Source: Rhizobium sp. L43 (GTDB taxonomy: Bacteria > Pseudomonadota > Alphaproteobacteria > Rhizobiales > Rhizobiaceae). Taken from it: 64,000 nucleotides of DNA. The position numbers and the translations under genes were made by a program. Location: contig NZ_NWSQ01000021.1 in the NCBI RefSeq assembly GCF_002531725.1, positions 55,292 to 119,291 on the forward strand, read 5' to 3'. Within the stretch, counting starts at the first letter, position 1; the number at the start of each line of letters is the position of its first letter. Shown here piece by piece: positions 1 to 9,120 of the stretch. A model generated the notes under the pieces. The model had not been told where the DNA came from. It worked only from the letters and a program-made list of their open reading frames with translations, and did no database searches.

Positions 1-62
1 TTTGCGGCGGAAAGCTGGCACATCTGCCTCAGAGTCGACATATTGCAATCTGGGGTTATTCG

Positions 63-737
63 ATGACATATGCGCTGCGTTCCTCCGCTTCCCTTCTTGC
101 GGGCATCGCGTTTTTCACCATCTGTTCGGCAGCCTCCGCCTCGGCGGAAGACCTGCAATTCTCCATCTACGGCGGCTATCAGACGGCACCGCACAGCGGC
201 GTCGATCTCTCCGACGGCACGCATTTCACCGCCGGCTGGGAAGGCAAGTCCTTCGGCAGCCCGCCTTACTACGGCGGCCGCGTCACCTGGTGGCTCGAGA
301 ACTTCAACAAGCCGAACTGGGGTATTTCGCTCGATTATACCCATGACAAGGTCTATGCAGACGACGACACATTGGCCAAGACCGGCTGGTCGCATTTCGA
401 ATTCACCGACGGCCTCAACCTGCTGACGGTGAACGGGCTCTACCGTTTCCAGGATCCGACCCGCCGCTGGACGCCTTATCTCGGCGCCGGTGTCGGCGTG
501 AACATTCCGCATGTCGAAGTGATTCGCCCCGAAGGCAAGACCTGGGCCTATGAATTCGGCGGCGTGACGCTGCAGGCCCAGGCGGGCGTCGATTTCAAGG
601 TGACCGATCGCTGGTCGACCTTCGTCGAATACAAGGGCACCTATTCGCGCATCGACGTTCCGATCGACAGCGGCGTCGACCTGAAGACCAACATCTTCAC
701 CAATGCCGTCAATGTCGGCGTGTCATTCCACTGGTAA
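63..737 (+). CDS. Outer-membrane beta-barrel protein (224 aa)
   Basis: The first 28 residues form a signal peptide: a hydrophobic stretch ending in ASASA before EDLQ. The mature part alternates polar and aromatic residues as in small 8-stranded porin-like barrels, contains a YLGAGVGVN segment typical of the outer-membrane beta-barrel superfamily, and ends in an aromatic residue (VSFHW), as expected for a BAM-inserted barrel. The family is known from sequence; the substrate or role is not. The protein could be a lipid A-modifying or OmpW-like barrel, but no catalytic motif is evident. It stands alone, with a convergent small secreted protein 36 bp downstream on the other strand. Confidence 0.8.
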   Translation: MTYALRSSASLLAGIAFFTICSAASASAEDLQFSIYGGYQTAPHSGVDLSDGTHFTAGWEGKSFGSPPYYGGRVTWWLENFNKPNWGISLDYTHDKVYADDDTLAKTGWSHFEFTDGLNLLTVNGLYRFQDPTRRWTPYLGAGVGVNIPHVEVIRPEGKTWAYEFGGVTLQAQAGVDFKVTDRWSTFVEYKGTYSRIDVPIDSGVDLKTNIFTNAVNVGVSFHW

Positions 738-773
738 TCGAGCCACTGGTAATCGAGAATTTCGGCTGCGGCG

Positions 774-1214
774 CTATTTGGTGCCGCAGCTGACCTTGCC
801 CTCGACGGCATAGGGTTTGTCCCCGCCTGCGATCGTCAGGGAATAGGTGCCGGTGAAATTGGCCGCCGCCTTGCCGCGTTCGCCGGCAACGACGACCAGA
901 TCCAGCGTTGCTCCGCCGGTGTCGTCCTCGCCGCCGTCGACGACTTCCAGCAGCAGCTCGCCATCACGCGACCAATGATTGGTCAGGTGCTGCGATTCGA
1001 ACACGCGTTTTCCGAACGCGCTCGATTGGGCGGGATCCTTGACGACAATTGCGCCGCGGAAATGAATGAGCTTGTGGCCGGCAGCGCTGGCGAAACCGCT
1101 TTCGAGCGTGAAGCGCGCCTGCGTATCATCGGCGGAACAGAAAAAACGGCTATCGGCATGGGCGGCGCCCGCCGCACCGAGCAGTCCCGCAAGTACAATC
1201 ATTCCCCGCCACAT
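774..1214 (-). CDS. Small secreted protein of unknown function (146 aa)
   Basis: A short protein with a clear signal peptide (hydrophobic residues 4-16, cleavage after AHA near residue 20) and a periplasmic-size mature domain with two cysteines (near residues 26 and 143) that could form a disulfide. The rest is beta-rich and not recognised. A GGGAG element lies about 9 nt before the ATG at 1214. It is convergent with the beta-barrel gene and upstream of no obvious partner, so no function is proposed. Confidence 0.65.
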   Translation of the reverse strand: MWRGMIVLAGLLGAAGAAHADSRFFCSADDTQARFTLESGFASAAGHKLIHFRGAIVVKDPAQSSAFGKRVFESQHLTNHWSRDGELLLEVVDGGEDDTGGATLDLVVVAGERGKAAANFTGTYSLTIAGGDKPYAVEGKVSCGTK

Positions 1215-1306
1215 CGCCTAAAACTCCCGAGACCGGCCCGATGGGCCTATGCATCATGCGACAGCGTCCTTTGCGCCTCAATAGACGCGTGATGCTGCAA
1301 CGGGCC

Positions 1307-2617
1307 TCAGACTAACGGCAAACCTATTAATTTTTCCGGCACAGCGCCGCCATAGGCCCAATCGAGCAGCTCGACCGTATGCAGGATCGGCATGCCGGTG
1401 CCGGTGGCGATCTGGGTGATGCAGCCGATATTGCCAGTGGCGATGATATCGGCCTTGGTGGCCTCGATGTTTTTGACCTTGCGCGCCTTCAGTGTCGCCG
1501 AGATCTCCGGCTGCATGATGTTGTAGGTGCCGGCAGAGCCGCAGCAGAGATGACCTTCCGCCGGATCGCGCACCGTAAAACCCGCCGCTTTCAGCAATTG
1601 CTTCGGCGCCAGCGTGATGCGCTGGCCGTGCTGCATGGAACAGGCGGAATGATAGGCGACCGTGATGCCCTTCGGCATATGCGCCGGCAGGTCGAGGGTG
1701 GCGAGATATTCGGTAACGTCCTTGGCAAGCGCCGAGACTTTCGCCGCCTTTGCGGCATAGGCGGGATCGAGGCGCAGCATGTGGCCGTAATCCTTGATCG
1801 TCGTGCCGCAGCCCGACGCGGTGATGATGATCGCGTCGAGCCCCTGCCCGTCGATCTCGCGCGTCCAGAGATCGACATTTACCCGTGCACTGGCAAGCGC
1901 CTGTTCGGCGCGGCCCATGTGATGGACCAGCGAACCGCAGCAGACCTCGCCTTCCGGCAGCACGACCTCGACGCCGAGCCGGGTCAGCAGCCGGATCGCC
2001 GCCGCGTTGATGCCGGGATCGAGCACCGGCTGGGCGCAGCCGGATAGGATTGCCACCCGGCCGCGCCGTTCGGTCTCGGGCGGGTAGCTGCCGGGTTTTG
2101 CGAAAGCCGAAGCGGCGGGGATGCGACGCGGCGCAAGCGCCAGCATGGCGGCGAAAGGTTTCAGCGCGGCCCCTCGCATCAGGCCGGCGAAGGGCCGGCC
2201 GAGGCGGGCGAGATTGAGCGCCAGGCGGAAACGGCCGGGATAGGGCAGCACAGCGGCCAGGATGGCGCGCGCCAGCCGGTTCATCAGCGGGCGTTTGTAG
2301 GTCTTTTCGATATGGGCGCGGGCGTGATCGACCAGATGCATGTAGTCGACACCCGAGGGACAGGTGGTGACACAGGCAAGGCAGGATAGACAGCGGTCGA
2401 TATGGGTGACGACCTCGGCATCGGCGGGCCGGCCGTTTTCCAGCATGTCCTTGATCAGGTAGATGCGGCCGCGCGGGCTGTCGAGCTCGTTGCCGAGGGT
2501 GACATAGGTCGGACAGGTGGCGGTGCAGAAACCGCAATGGACACATTTGCGCAGAATCTGCTCGGATTCGGCGACATCGGGGTCGAGGAGCTGGGTCGGG
2601 GTGAAGTTGGTTTGCAT
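1307..2617 (-). CDS. glcF: Glycolate oxidase iron-sulfur subunit GlcF (436 aa)
   Basis: Electron-transfer subunit of membrane-associated glycolate oxidase, passing electrons from the GlcD/GlcE flavoproteins to the respiratory chain. Two ferredoxin-type [4Fe-4S] motifs are visible: Cys25/28/31/35 (CVHCGFCTATCP) and Cys76/79/82/86 (CLSCLACVTTCP). Two cysteine-rich CCG motifs follow, GEVCCGS and GHLCCGS, the latter near residue 357. The length matches GlcF of other proteobacteria. It is the last gene of glcD-glcE-glcF, but is separated from glcE by a 244-bp gap holding a large palindromic repeat, so its translation or transcript level may differ from glcDE. Confidence 0.95.
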   Translation of the reverse strand: MQTNFTPTQLLDPDVAESEQILRKCVHCGFCTATCPTYVTLGNELDSPRGRIYLIKDMLENGRPADAEVVTHIDRCLSCLACVTTCPSGVDYMHLVDHARAHIEKTYKRPLMNRLARAILAAVLPYPGRFRLALNLARLGRPFAGLMRGAALKPFAAMLALAPRRIPAASAFAKPGSYPPETERRGRVAILSGCAQPVLDPGINAAAIRLLTRLGVEVVLPEGEVCCGSLVHHMGRAEQALASARVNVDLWTREIDGQGLDAIIITASGCGTTIKDYGHMLRLDPAYAAKAAKVSALAKDVTEYLATLDLPAHMPKGITVAYHSACSMQHGQRITLAPKQLLKAAGFTVRDPAEGHLCCGSAGTYNIMQPEISATLKARKVKNIEATKADIIATGNIGCITQIATGTGMPILHTVELLDWAYGGAVPEKLIGLPLV

Positions 2618-2659
2618 CTAGCGGCGCCTCCCATGAATATTGGAAGTTTTGCCGGGAAT

Positions 2660-2834
2660 ACCCCCCTCTGTCCTGCCGGACATCTCCCCCACAAGGGGGG
2701 AGATCGGATGGGGGCGATGGCTTCCCCAAACAACTCGCACACCGCAACTCCGACGCGGCAGCGAGGGAGCGATGGCCCAACCTCTTGCCGATCTCCCCCC
2801 TTGTGGGGGAGATGTCGGGCAGGACAGAGGAGGG
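2660..2834. repeat. RIME-like palindromic repeat pair inside the glc operon
   Basis: Two arms of about 45 bp (about 2663-2707 and 2788-2834) are near-perfect reverse complements. Each carries the smaller hairpin CTCCCCCACAAGGGGGGAG. About 80 bp of sequence separate them. Similar elements are scattered through Rhizobiaceae genomes (RIME-type intergenic mosaic elements; the assignment is from memory). The pair lies between glcE and glcF in the transcribed strand, so the mRNA would fold into a very long stem-loop there. Confidence 0.85.
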
Positions 2835-2861
2835 TGACCCGCGCACAGACTCATCTCTTGC

Positions 2862-4061
2862 TCACCCCATCTTCCCCGGGTTGAATATGCCCGCCGGATC
2901 AAACTTCTCCTTCACCCGCCGCGACAGCATCGCCACCGCCTCGGGCTCGGGCTGGAAGGCTGATGTAACCGCCCTCGCCGCAGCCGATGCGCGGATCAGC
3001 GTCGCATGGCCGCCGCCGAGCGCCTTGATGAAGCGGCGGACCAGCTCGGCTTCGGGGCCGGCCTCCATGCACATCCAGACGAGACCGCCCTGCCAGTCGT
3101 AGAAGGCGTCGACGCCGGCTTCGAGGCGCAGTGCTGCGACCAGCTGATGGCCGGTGCCGGGGGCGACCGAGACGCGCCAGACCGGCCGCGCGGTGCCATC
3201 GGCATAAGGCAGCACGTCGCGGATTTCCTGCCAGAGCCTATGGCTGTCCGGCTGCTCCAGTCGCGTGACCGTGGCGAAAGCCGACATGGCCGCCGCAAGC
3301 TTTTCGACGCGCACGTCGACCGAACCGGCCAAGCCTTCGATGCGCAGCACCGTCGCCTCGCCCTCCGGCAGCCTGCCGGCGAGGAATTTCCACGTCACCG
3401 TCAAGGGCAGATGAGCCGCGCCGGAGATTTCGACCGGCAGCGCCATCGCCGTCGCCATGGCGCCCGCCGCCTCGGCATCGTTGAGGCCTGACAGCACCAC
3501 CGTCCGCTCGGTCTTCGCAGACGGCGGCACCCGGAAGGTGACTTCGGTGAGGAAGCCCAGCGTGCCATGCGAGCCGGCGATCAGCTTGACGAGATCGAGG
3601 CCGGTGACATTTTTCATCACCCGGCCGCCGGCCTTGATGATCTCGCCCCTGCCGTTGACGAAGCGCACACCGAGCAGGCTGTCGCGGGCAGCACCGGCGA
3701 TGAGCCGGCGCGGGCCGGAGACATTGGCGGCGAAGACGCCGCCGATGGTCGGCTCGCCCGATGTGCCCATGACCGGGCGATGATCCATCGGCTCGAAGGC
3801 GAGCATCTGGCCGCTCTCCCGAAGTGCCGCTTCGACCTCGGCAAGCGGCGTGCCCGCTCGCACGGTCATGACCATTTCACCGGGATTATAGGCGACGATG
3901 CCGGAAAGCCCGGTCGAGCGCAGCCGCTCCTCGACGACAACGGCATTGCCGAAGCCCGAGCGGCTATCGCCGCCGCAGATCGCGAGCGGCCGACCGCTTT
4001 CCGCATGGGCGCGGACGATTGCCGCCGCCTCTTCCTCGCTCGTCGGCATCAGATCGATCAT
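2862..4061 (-). CDS. glcE: Glycolate oxidase FAD-binding subunit GlcE (399 aa)
   Basis: Second flavoprotein subunit of glycolate oxidase. The N-terminal PCMH-type FAD-binding fold includes a glycine-rich CGGDSRSGFGN segment near residue 29 and the conserved stretch around residues 103-160 (GEPTIGGVFAANVSGPRR, then GGRVMKNVTGLDL). The C-terminal half is degenerate, as in known GlcE proteins, which are about 350-400 residues. The start overlaps the glcD stop by 4 bp (ATGA), which indicates translational coupling. Confidence 0.94.
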   Translation of the reverse strand: MIDLMPTSEEEAAAIVRAHAESGRPLAICGGDSRSGFGNAVVVEERLRSTGLSGIVAYNPGEMVMTVRAGTPLAEVEAALRESGQMLAFEPMDHRPVMGTSGEPTIGGVFAANVSGPRRLIAGAARDSLLGVRFVNGRGEIIKAGGRVMKNVTGLDLVKLIAGSHGTLGFLTEVTFRVPPSAKTERTVVLSGLNDAEAAGAMATAMALPVEISGAAHLPLTVTWKFLAGRLPEGEATVLRIEGLAGSVDVRVEKLAAAMSAFATVTRLEQPDSHRLWQEIRDVLPYADGTARPVWRVSVAPGTGHQLVAALRLEAGVDAFYDWQGGLVWMCMEAGPEAELVRRFIKALGGGHATLIRASAAARAVTSAFQPEPEAVAMLSRRVKEKFDPAGIFNPGKMG

Positions 4062-5497
4062 GCGGCGGGGCGCCCTTCGAGCGGGAAGACCTTCGACGGG
4101 TTGAGGAGCCAGCCGGGATCGAAGGCGGCGCGCGCCGCCATCTGCTGGGCGAGATCGGCCTCGGAATACTGGTGGCGCATCAGGTCGCGCTTCTCGATGC
4201 CGACGCCATGTTCGCCGGTGAGGCAGCCGCCGGCATCGACGCAGAGCCTCAGAATATCGTTGCCAGCAGCCTCGGCGCGGGCGGCATCCTCGGGATCGTT
4301 GGCGTTGAAGAGGATCAGCGGGTGCATGTTGCCGTCACCGGCGTGGAAGACGTTGGCGACGCGCAGGCCGTAATGATCGACGATCTCGGCAGTCCTCTTC
4401 AGCACGTGGGAGAGCTGGCTGAGCGGCACGGTGCCATCCATGCAGATATAGTCGGCGATGCGGCCGGTGGCGCCGAAGGCGGATTTGCGGCCCTTCCAGA
4501 TCAGCGCCGCCTCGGTGGCGGATTGGCACTCGCGCACGGTCTTCACCGCGTGCCGGCGGGCGATCTCGACGATGTCCTTCAGCGTCGCATCCATCTCCGC
4601 TTCCGACCCCTCGACCTCGACGATCAGCAACGCGCCGACATCGAGCGGGTATCCGGCATGGGCGAACGCCTCGCAGATTTCGATCGCCGGCTTGTCCATG
4701 AATTCGATCGCGACCGGGACGATGCCGGCGGCGATGACATCGGCAACGCAGGCGCCGGCCTCCTCTGAGGCTTCGAAACCGAAGAGCACCGGGCGGGCGC
4801 CTTCCGGCTTGGCGATCAGCCGCACCGTCGCCTCGGTGACGATGCCGAGCTGGCCCTCGTGGCCGCAGACGAGGCCGAGCAGATCATAGCCCGCCGCATC
4901 CAGCGCCTTGCCGCCGAGTTCGATCACCGTGCCGTCGACCAGCACCATCCTGACGCCGAGCAGATTGTTGGTGGTGACGCCATATTTCAGGCAATGGGCG
5001 CCGCCGGAATTCATGCCGATATTGCCGCCGATCGTGCAGGCAAGCTGCGAGCTCGGATCGGGCGCATAGAAAAAGCCGTCCGCGGAGACGGATTCAGAAA
5101 TATTGAGATTGGTGACCCCAGCCTGAACCACCGCGACGCGGTTCGGCAGGTCGATTTCGAGGATGCTGTTCATCTTCGACAGGCCGATCACGACAGCATC
5201 CTCCTGCGGAATGGCGCCGCCGGAGAGCGAGGTGCCGGCGCCGCGCGGCACGACGGGAATGCCGTAGCGATTGCAATAACGCATGACGGCGGAAACCTCG
5301 GCCGTGGTGCGCGGCAGGGCGACGGCGAGCGGCAGGCGGCGGTAGGAGACGAAGGCGTCGGTCTCGAACGGCACCAGTTCGCGCGCCTCGTGCACCAGGC
5401 ATTCCGGCGGCAGAAGATCGGTCAGATCGGCGACGATATGGGCCCGGCGCGCCAGGACATCGGCGCGGGGGCTGAGAAACGAAATGGCGTCGGACAT
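4058..5497 (-). CDS. glcD: Glycolate oxidase catalytic subunit GlcD (479 aa)
   Basis: FAD-linked 2-hydroxyacid oxidase converting glycolate to glyoxylate. It has the PCMH FAD-binding domain with PRGAGTSLSGG at residues 84-94 and the C-terminal FAD-oxidase domain with the active-site HAGDGNMHP at residues 385-393, followed by GEHGVGIEKRDLM. The start at 5497 is preferred to a longer frame from 5563 because AGGGAGAA lies just before it and MSDAISFLSPR matches the family N-terminus. It is the first gene of the operon; a LysR gene is divergent, 262 bp away, and is the likely regulator (inference). Confidence 0.95.
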   Translation of the reverse strand: MSDAISFLSPRADVLARRAHIVADLTDLLPPECLVHEARELVPFETDAFVSYRRLPLAVALPRTTAEVSAVMRYCNRYGIPVVPRGAGTSLSGGAIPQEDAVVIGLSKMNSILEIDLPNRVAVVQAGVTNLNISESVSADGFFYAPDPSSQLACTIGGNIGMNSGGAHCLKYGVTTNNLLGVRMVLVDGTVIELGGKALDAAGYDLLGLVCGHEGQLGIVTEATVRLIAKPEGARPVLFGFEASEEAGACVADVIAAGIVPVAIEFMDKPAIEICEAFAHAGYPLDVGALLIVEVEGSEAEMDATLKDIVEIARRHAVKTVRECQSATEAALIWKGRKSAFGATGRIADYICMDGTVPLSQLSHVLKRTAEIVDHYGLRVANVFHAGDGNMHPLILFNANDPEDAARAEAAGNDILRLCVDAGGCLTGEHGVGIEKRDLMRHQYSEADLAQQMAARAAFDPGWLLNPSKVFPLEGRPAA

Positions 5498-5587
5498 GGC
5501 GTTCTCCCTGGCCCTACGAGGGGGAATGACGGCGGGAAGATGACAGTGGAAACCGGCCGCCAACCTCCCTGCCGCCGATAGACCGGT

Positions 5588-5693
5588 TTAGAGCGGTTCA
5601 GCTTTTCATGGAAGCGCAGAACCGCTCTAACTTTTTGTTTTTACGCAATTCCGGACGGAAAACCGCTTCGCACTTTTCCTGGAATTGCTCTAG
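5588..5693. repeat. Dispersed two-hairpin repeat, family A, copy 1
   Basis: About 106 bp built of two stems: AGAGCGGTT (5590-5598) pairing with AACCGCTCT (5620-5628), then GCAATTCC (about 5645) pairing with GGAATTGC (about 5681-5688). Related copies occur at 12151-12275 (inverted, with an insertion), 30967-31094 (diverged) and 41940-42023 (truncated). This copy lies in the divergent glcD/LysR promoter region. Confidence 0.85.
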
Positions 5694-5759
5694 CACTTTC
5701 CCGAAACTGGCGCAAATGCTAAGCACTTATGCCAAAAGGGGAAAAAGTCACAAAACCTT

Positions 5760-6656
5760 ATGACCAATCTGGGTGATCTCGAAATCTTTGCCAAGGTCGT
5801 TGCAACGGGCAGCATGTCGCTTGCCGGCCGCGCGCTCGGCTTTTCCCCGGCCGTCGTCTCCAAACGGATCAAGCGGCTGGAGGATCGGCTCGGCACCCGG
5901 CTTTTGCAGCGCACGACGCGGCAGATCTCCCTGACCGAAGCCGGACAGGGTTTTTACGACCGTGTTCTCGGTATTCTCGCCGGGCTCGAAGAGGCGGAAT
6001 TCTATATTTCCGGCCGCTCGGCGCAGATGCATGGCACGCTGAAGATCTCGGCGCCGACCTCCTTCGGGCGCATGCATATCGCGCCGCATCTGAAGCACTT
6101 CATGGAGGCGCATCCGGAGCTGGCGATCAACCTGGTGCTGACCGACGAATTCAGCGACATCGTCGGCGGCGGCTTCGATCTGGCGATCCGCATCGCTGAA
6201 CTGACCGATTCCAGCCTCGTTGCCCGAAGGCTGGCGCCGGTGCGCCGGCTGCTCTGCGCCTCACCGGATTACCTGGCTGTGCACGGCGCGCCTCAGCATA
6301 TCGACGAGCTGAAACACCACCGCTGCCTGCCGGCGCACAATAACGATACCTGGCGGCTGGACGGGCCGGACGGCGCGCTGAGTCTCAGGCCGGAAGGCAT
6401 GCTGATCACCAATTCCAGCGAGGTGATCCGCGAGGCTGTCATCGCCGGCCTCGGGATCGCGCTGCGCTCCACCTGGGATATCGGCGAAGAGCTCAAGGCC
6501 GGCCGGCTGGTGCAGGTGCTGCCGGCCTATGAAGGTTCGCACAATGTGGCGCTATCGGCCGTCTATCCCAGCCGGCAGTTCCTGCCGGCCAAGGTCAGGC
6601 TGTTCATCGACTATCTGACGGATCTCTACGAGCCTGTCCCCTACTGGGAGCGATGA
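5760..6656 (+). CDS. LysR-family transcriptional regulator (298 aa), likely glc regulator
   Basis: N-terminal winged HTH (residues 4-62, with AGRALGFSPAVVSKRIKRLE as recognition region) and a C-terminal periplasmic-binding-like effector domain (about 90-290). It resembles the DsdC/GcvA-like branch that has a short, basic recognition helix. It is divergent from glcDEF with a 262-bp shared upstream region, which is the usual arrangement of a LysR gene and its target. Glycolate or glyoxylate as effector is inference. No strong Shine-Dalgarno precedes the ATG. A small inverted repeat TAAG-CA-CTTA at 5720-5729 could be part of an operator. Confidence 0.85.
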   Translation: MTNLGDLEIFAKVVATGSMSLAGRALGFSPAVVSKRIKRLEDRLGTRLLQRTTRQISLTEAGQGFYDRVLGILAGLEEAEFYISGRSAQMHGTLKISAPTSFGRMHIAPHLKHFMEAHPELAINLVLTDEFSDIVGGGFDLAIRIAELTDSSLVARRLAPVRRLLCASPDYLAVHGAPQHIDELKHHRCLPAHNNDTWRLDGPDGALSLRPEGMLITNSSEVIREAVIAGLGIALRSTWDIGEELKAGRLVQVLPAYEGSHNVALSAVYPSRQFLPAKVRLFIDYLTDLYEPVPYWER

Positions 6657-6671
6657 TAGCAGGCGCAGGGT

Positions 6672-7832
6672 TCAGCGTGAGAGATCGAGATAGGCGTTTG
6701 CCACTATAGCGTCGATATCCCTGGGCACCGGCACGACGCAGGATTCGGGGCCGGCCTCGCCCCTGGCGATGCGTTCCAGGCAGCGGGCCTGAAGGGTGAA
6801 GCCGAGATCCATCGGCTCGACCGTATTGCCGAGCGGCCGCGGGCCGGCGAGATTGGCCATGTGGCCGCCGCCGAGCACATGGAAGGAGCGACCGTCACGG
6901 AGATGGAAGGTCTTGATATGATCGGCTTCGTAGCGGTCGATGCCGGCGACATCGGGATGGCGGCGAAAGGCCTCGACGTCGATCTCATGCGGGAAATGGC
7001 CGCCATTCATCAGGATCGCGCCGTCCTTCAAAAACGGCAGATCGGCTGCCGTCACGATATCGGCAAAACCGGTGACGGTGACGATGATATCGGCCGAGCG
7101 GATCGCCTGGTCGCGCAGCGGCGTGACGAAACCGTCGAGGTGGGCTTCGAGCGTCGTCACAGGATCTGTATCGACGACGCTGACAGTGGAAAAGGCATTG
7201 CGGAAACAGGCAGCCGTGCCCTTGCCGCAGGCGCCGTAGCCGAACACCGTCACGCGTTTGCCGTTGGTGGAGCGGTTGGTGAAGCGCAGGTAGCTTTCGA
7301 ACAGGCTTTGGCCGACGCCATGCCTGTTTTCGGCGAACTGCTTGATCGGGCTGTCGTTGATGACGAGGATCGGCATGTTCAGGCGCTCGCGCAGCGGCAG
7401 CAGACGGGTGCGGCCCGAGGTGGTTTCCTCGGTGCCGCCAAGGAGATCGGCATAGGGCTTTTCCGCGGCGATGGCGAACAGATCGCCACCATTGTCGAGC
7501 AGCAGATCCGGCTTTTCTGCGATGACCGCCTCTAAGCTCTGATGATGGGCGGCTGGATCGGTCGTCTGCGTCGCAAAGACCGCGATGCCTTGGGACCGCA
7601 GGAACTCGACCGTCGACGGCTGGGTACTGTTGAGATTACCGGTGCAGACGAGACGCGCGCCGCCGGCGCGCAGCGTCATCAGCAGCGCCACCGTCTTCGG
7701 CTCGAGATGAATGCCGGTGCCGATCGACAGGCCTTCGAAGGGCCGGGTGCGCTCGAATTCGGCCGCCGTCGCCGTGAGCAGCCGGCAGCTGCCACCGATC
7801 CAGTCGATGCGGGTTGCGGTCTTTTCCATCAA
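6672..7832 (-). CDS. S-adenosylhomocysteinase-like protein (386 aa)
   Basis: Member of the SAH hydrolase superfamily but divergent and short (typical SAHase 430-470 aa). It keeps the NAD-binding loop GYGACGKGTA (near residue 218), an EETTSG segment that carries the active-site Glu, and NDSPIKQFAEN that carries the active-site Lys. In that last motif the usual Asp four residues after the Lys is Glu. The substrate-site motif reads GNLNSTQ instead of the usual NPLSTQDD, and the C-terminal Lys/Tyr tail that closes the NAD pocket of a neighbouring subunit is absent. It probably acts on a related nucleoside thioether or has lost SAHase activity (inference). It stands alone; the LysR gene 339 bp upstream is on the same strand. 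Confidence 0.75.
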   Translation of the reverse strand: MMEKTATRIDWIGGSCRLLTATAAEFERTRPFEGLSIGTGIHLEPKTVALLMTLRAGGARLVCTGNLNSTQPSTVEFLRSQGIAVFATQTTDPAAHHQSLEAVIAEKPDLLLDNGGDLFAIAAEKPYADLLGGTEETTSGRTRLLPLRERLNMPILVINDSPIKQFAENRHGVGQSLFESYLRFTNRSTNGKRVTVFGYGACGKGTAACFRNAFSTVSVVDTDPVTTLEAHLDGFVTPLRDQAIRSADIIVTVTGFADIVTAADLPFLKDGAILMNGGHFPHEIDVEAFRRHPDVAGIDRYEADHIKTFHLRDGRSFHVLGGGHMANLAGPRPLGNTVEPMDLGFTLQARCLERIARGEAGPESCVVPVPRDIDAIVANAYLDLSR

Positions 7833-8171
7833 CTCTTTCCTGTTTGCCTATCCTGCTGTTTTTAGCGGAGCCACAGGGCTGCGAATATGGAAGTAATTCT
7901 GACGAAGGGGCAGAAAATCTGCCCTTTCAGGCTGGGTGCCCGGTTAATCAGCCGAAGAGATCGCCGCTTTGCTCATCCGGCTGCCGCCACCGACCGGGGT
8001 CGAGCCACGGGTCTCGACCCGTCCTTCGGACCCCCGCTCGCGGGGCGAAGGGACCATGCCGCGGCCTCTCCGTACCCACCCCGCTCTCGCAGGGCACGTC
8101 CCCTCGCCCCGTTTACGGGGAGAGGGTTAGGGTGAGGGGCAGCTTTCAGCGCGACGAACAGCCGTGCCCCT
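7833..8171. repeat. 339-bp intergenic region with several hairpins
   Basis: No gene is seen here. It contains GGGTCGAG (7997-8004) pairing with CTCGACCC (8013-8020), a GC-rich palindrome around 8033-8046, and a hairpin at 8101-8126 (CCCTC-g-CCCCG, loop TTTA, CGGGG-a-GAGGG) that continues into GTTAGGGTGAGGGG. The last part is a sequence type seen repeatedly between genes in Rhizobiales (from memory). It may terminate the LysR transcript. The promoter of the SAHase-like gene should lie in the first part, 7833-7990. Confidence 0.6.
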
Positions 8172-9050
8172 TCAAGCCGATGTCCCACAGCGGAGCAGCC
8201 AGGCGGACAAAGCCGCAAAGGTCGGCCGTTTGGCGTCCGGCGTGCGGCAGCAGAGGCTGTAGCCCGATGGGCGGGAGATGAAGCCGTAGGGCGCGACCAG
8301 ATGCCCGCGTTGAAGATCGTCTTCGATCGAGGCGCGCGGCGCAAGCGCGACGCCAAGCCCGGAGCGGGCAGCACCCAGCGCCAGCAGCAGATCCTCGAAT
8401 TCCTGGACGCGGGAAAAGGTGACCGGCGGCGTGCCGCTTTCGGTAAACCATTCGTCCCAGAGCTTCGGAACGCTGCGGCTGACGAGCATCGTCAGCGCGG
8501 CCATCGATGCGGGGTGCTTGGATAGGGTCGCGGCAAGCGAAGGTGTCGCGACCGGGCCGAATTCATCCTCCATGAAACGCAGGGCGGTAATTCCCGCGGT
8601 CGGCCGGTATTCGCCGCCCATGATCACCGCGTCCAATTCCGGGTGGATCTGCAGCGGCTCGGCCACGGCCATCGGCACGATGTCGACCGCCGTGCCGCCG
8701 AGGCTTGCCTGCATGTCGGCGACGCGCGGCATCAACCACCAGACCGCGAAGGCGGAGGGCACGCCGAGCCGGATGCGGCCGGGCACGCTGCCTTCGAGCT
8801 CCAAAGCAGCCCGTTGCAGGATATCGAAAGCCGCGCCCGCGGCGGCGGCGAAAGCGCTGGCCTGGACGGTCGGCACCAGCCTGCGGCCGTCACGCGCAAA
8901 GAGCTTGCGGCCGACGTGATTCTCCAGCGTGGCGATCTGCTGGCGCACGGCGCCGCGCACCACGTTCAGCTCTTCGGCGGCCTTCAGAATGCTGCCGTGA
9001 CGGCAGACGGCCTCGAAGGCGCGGATGGCATTGAGCGGTGGAAGGCGCAT
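8172..9050 (-). CDS. LysR-family regulator, GcvA-like (292 aa)
   Basis: The N-terminus MRLPPLNAIRAFEAV is characteristic of GcvA-type LysR regulators, with the HTH at residues 5-63 and an effector-binding domain from about 90. The frame can be read from 9059, but the Met at 9050 matches the family start and is preferred. No clear Shine-Dalgarno is present for either. The divergent neighbour is the Nudix gene, so the target is unclear. Regulators of this branch often act on the next divergent operon, or on distant genes. Confidence 0.85.
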   Translation of the reverse strand: MRLPPLNAIRAFEAVCRHGSILKAAEELNVVRGAVRQQIATLENHVGRKLFARDGRRLVPTVQASAFAAAAGAAFDILQRAALELEGSVPGRIRLGVPSAFAVWWLMPRVADMQASLGGTAVDIVPMAVAEPLQIHPELDAVIMGGEYRPTAGITALRFMEDEFGPVATPSLAATLSKHPASMAALTMLVSRSVPKLWDEWFTESGTPPVTFSRVQEFEDLLLALGAARSGLGVALAPRASIEDDLQRGHLVAPYGFISRPSGYSLCCRTPDAKRPTFAALSAWLLRCGTSA

Positions 9051-9120
9051 GATTACCACAATCGGAACGACAGTGGATCACTTGATCTTGCCATTGAACG
9101 AAAGGCAAGTCCGCGCCATA

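Noticed and set aside
1278..2846. 522-residue open frame overlapping glcF and the repeat
   Set aside because: Out-of-frame shadow: composition is Arg/Pro/His-rich and unlike any protein, while glcF in the other frame shows full iron-sulfur motifs.
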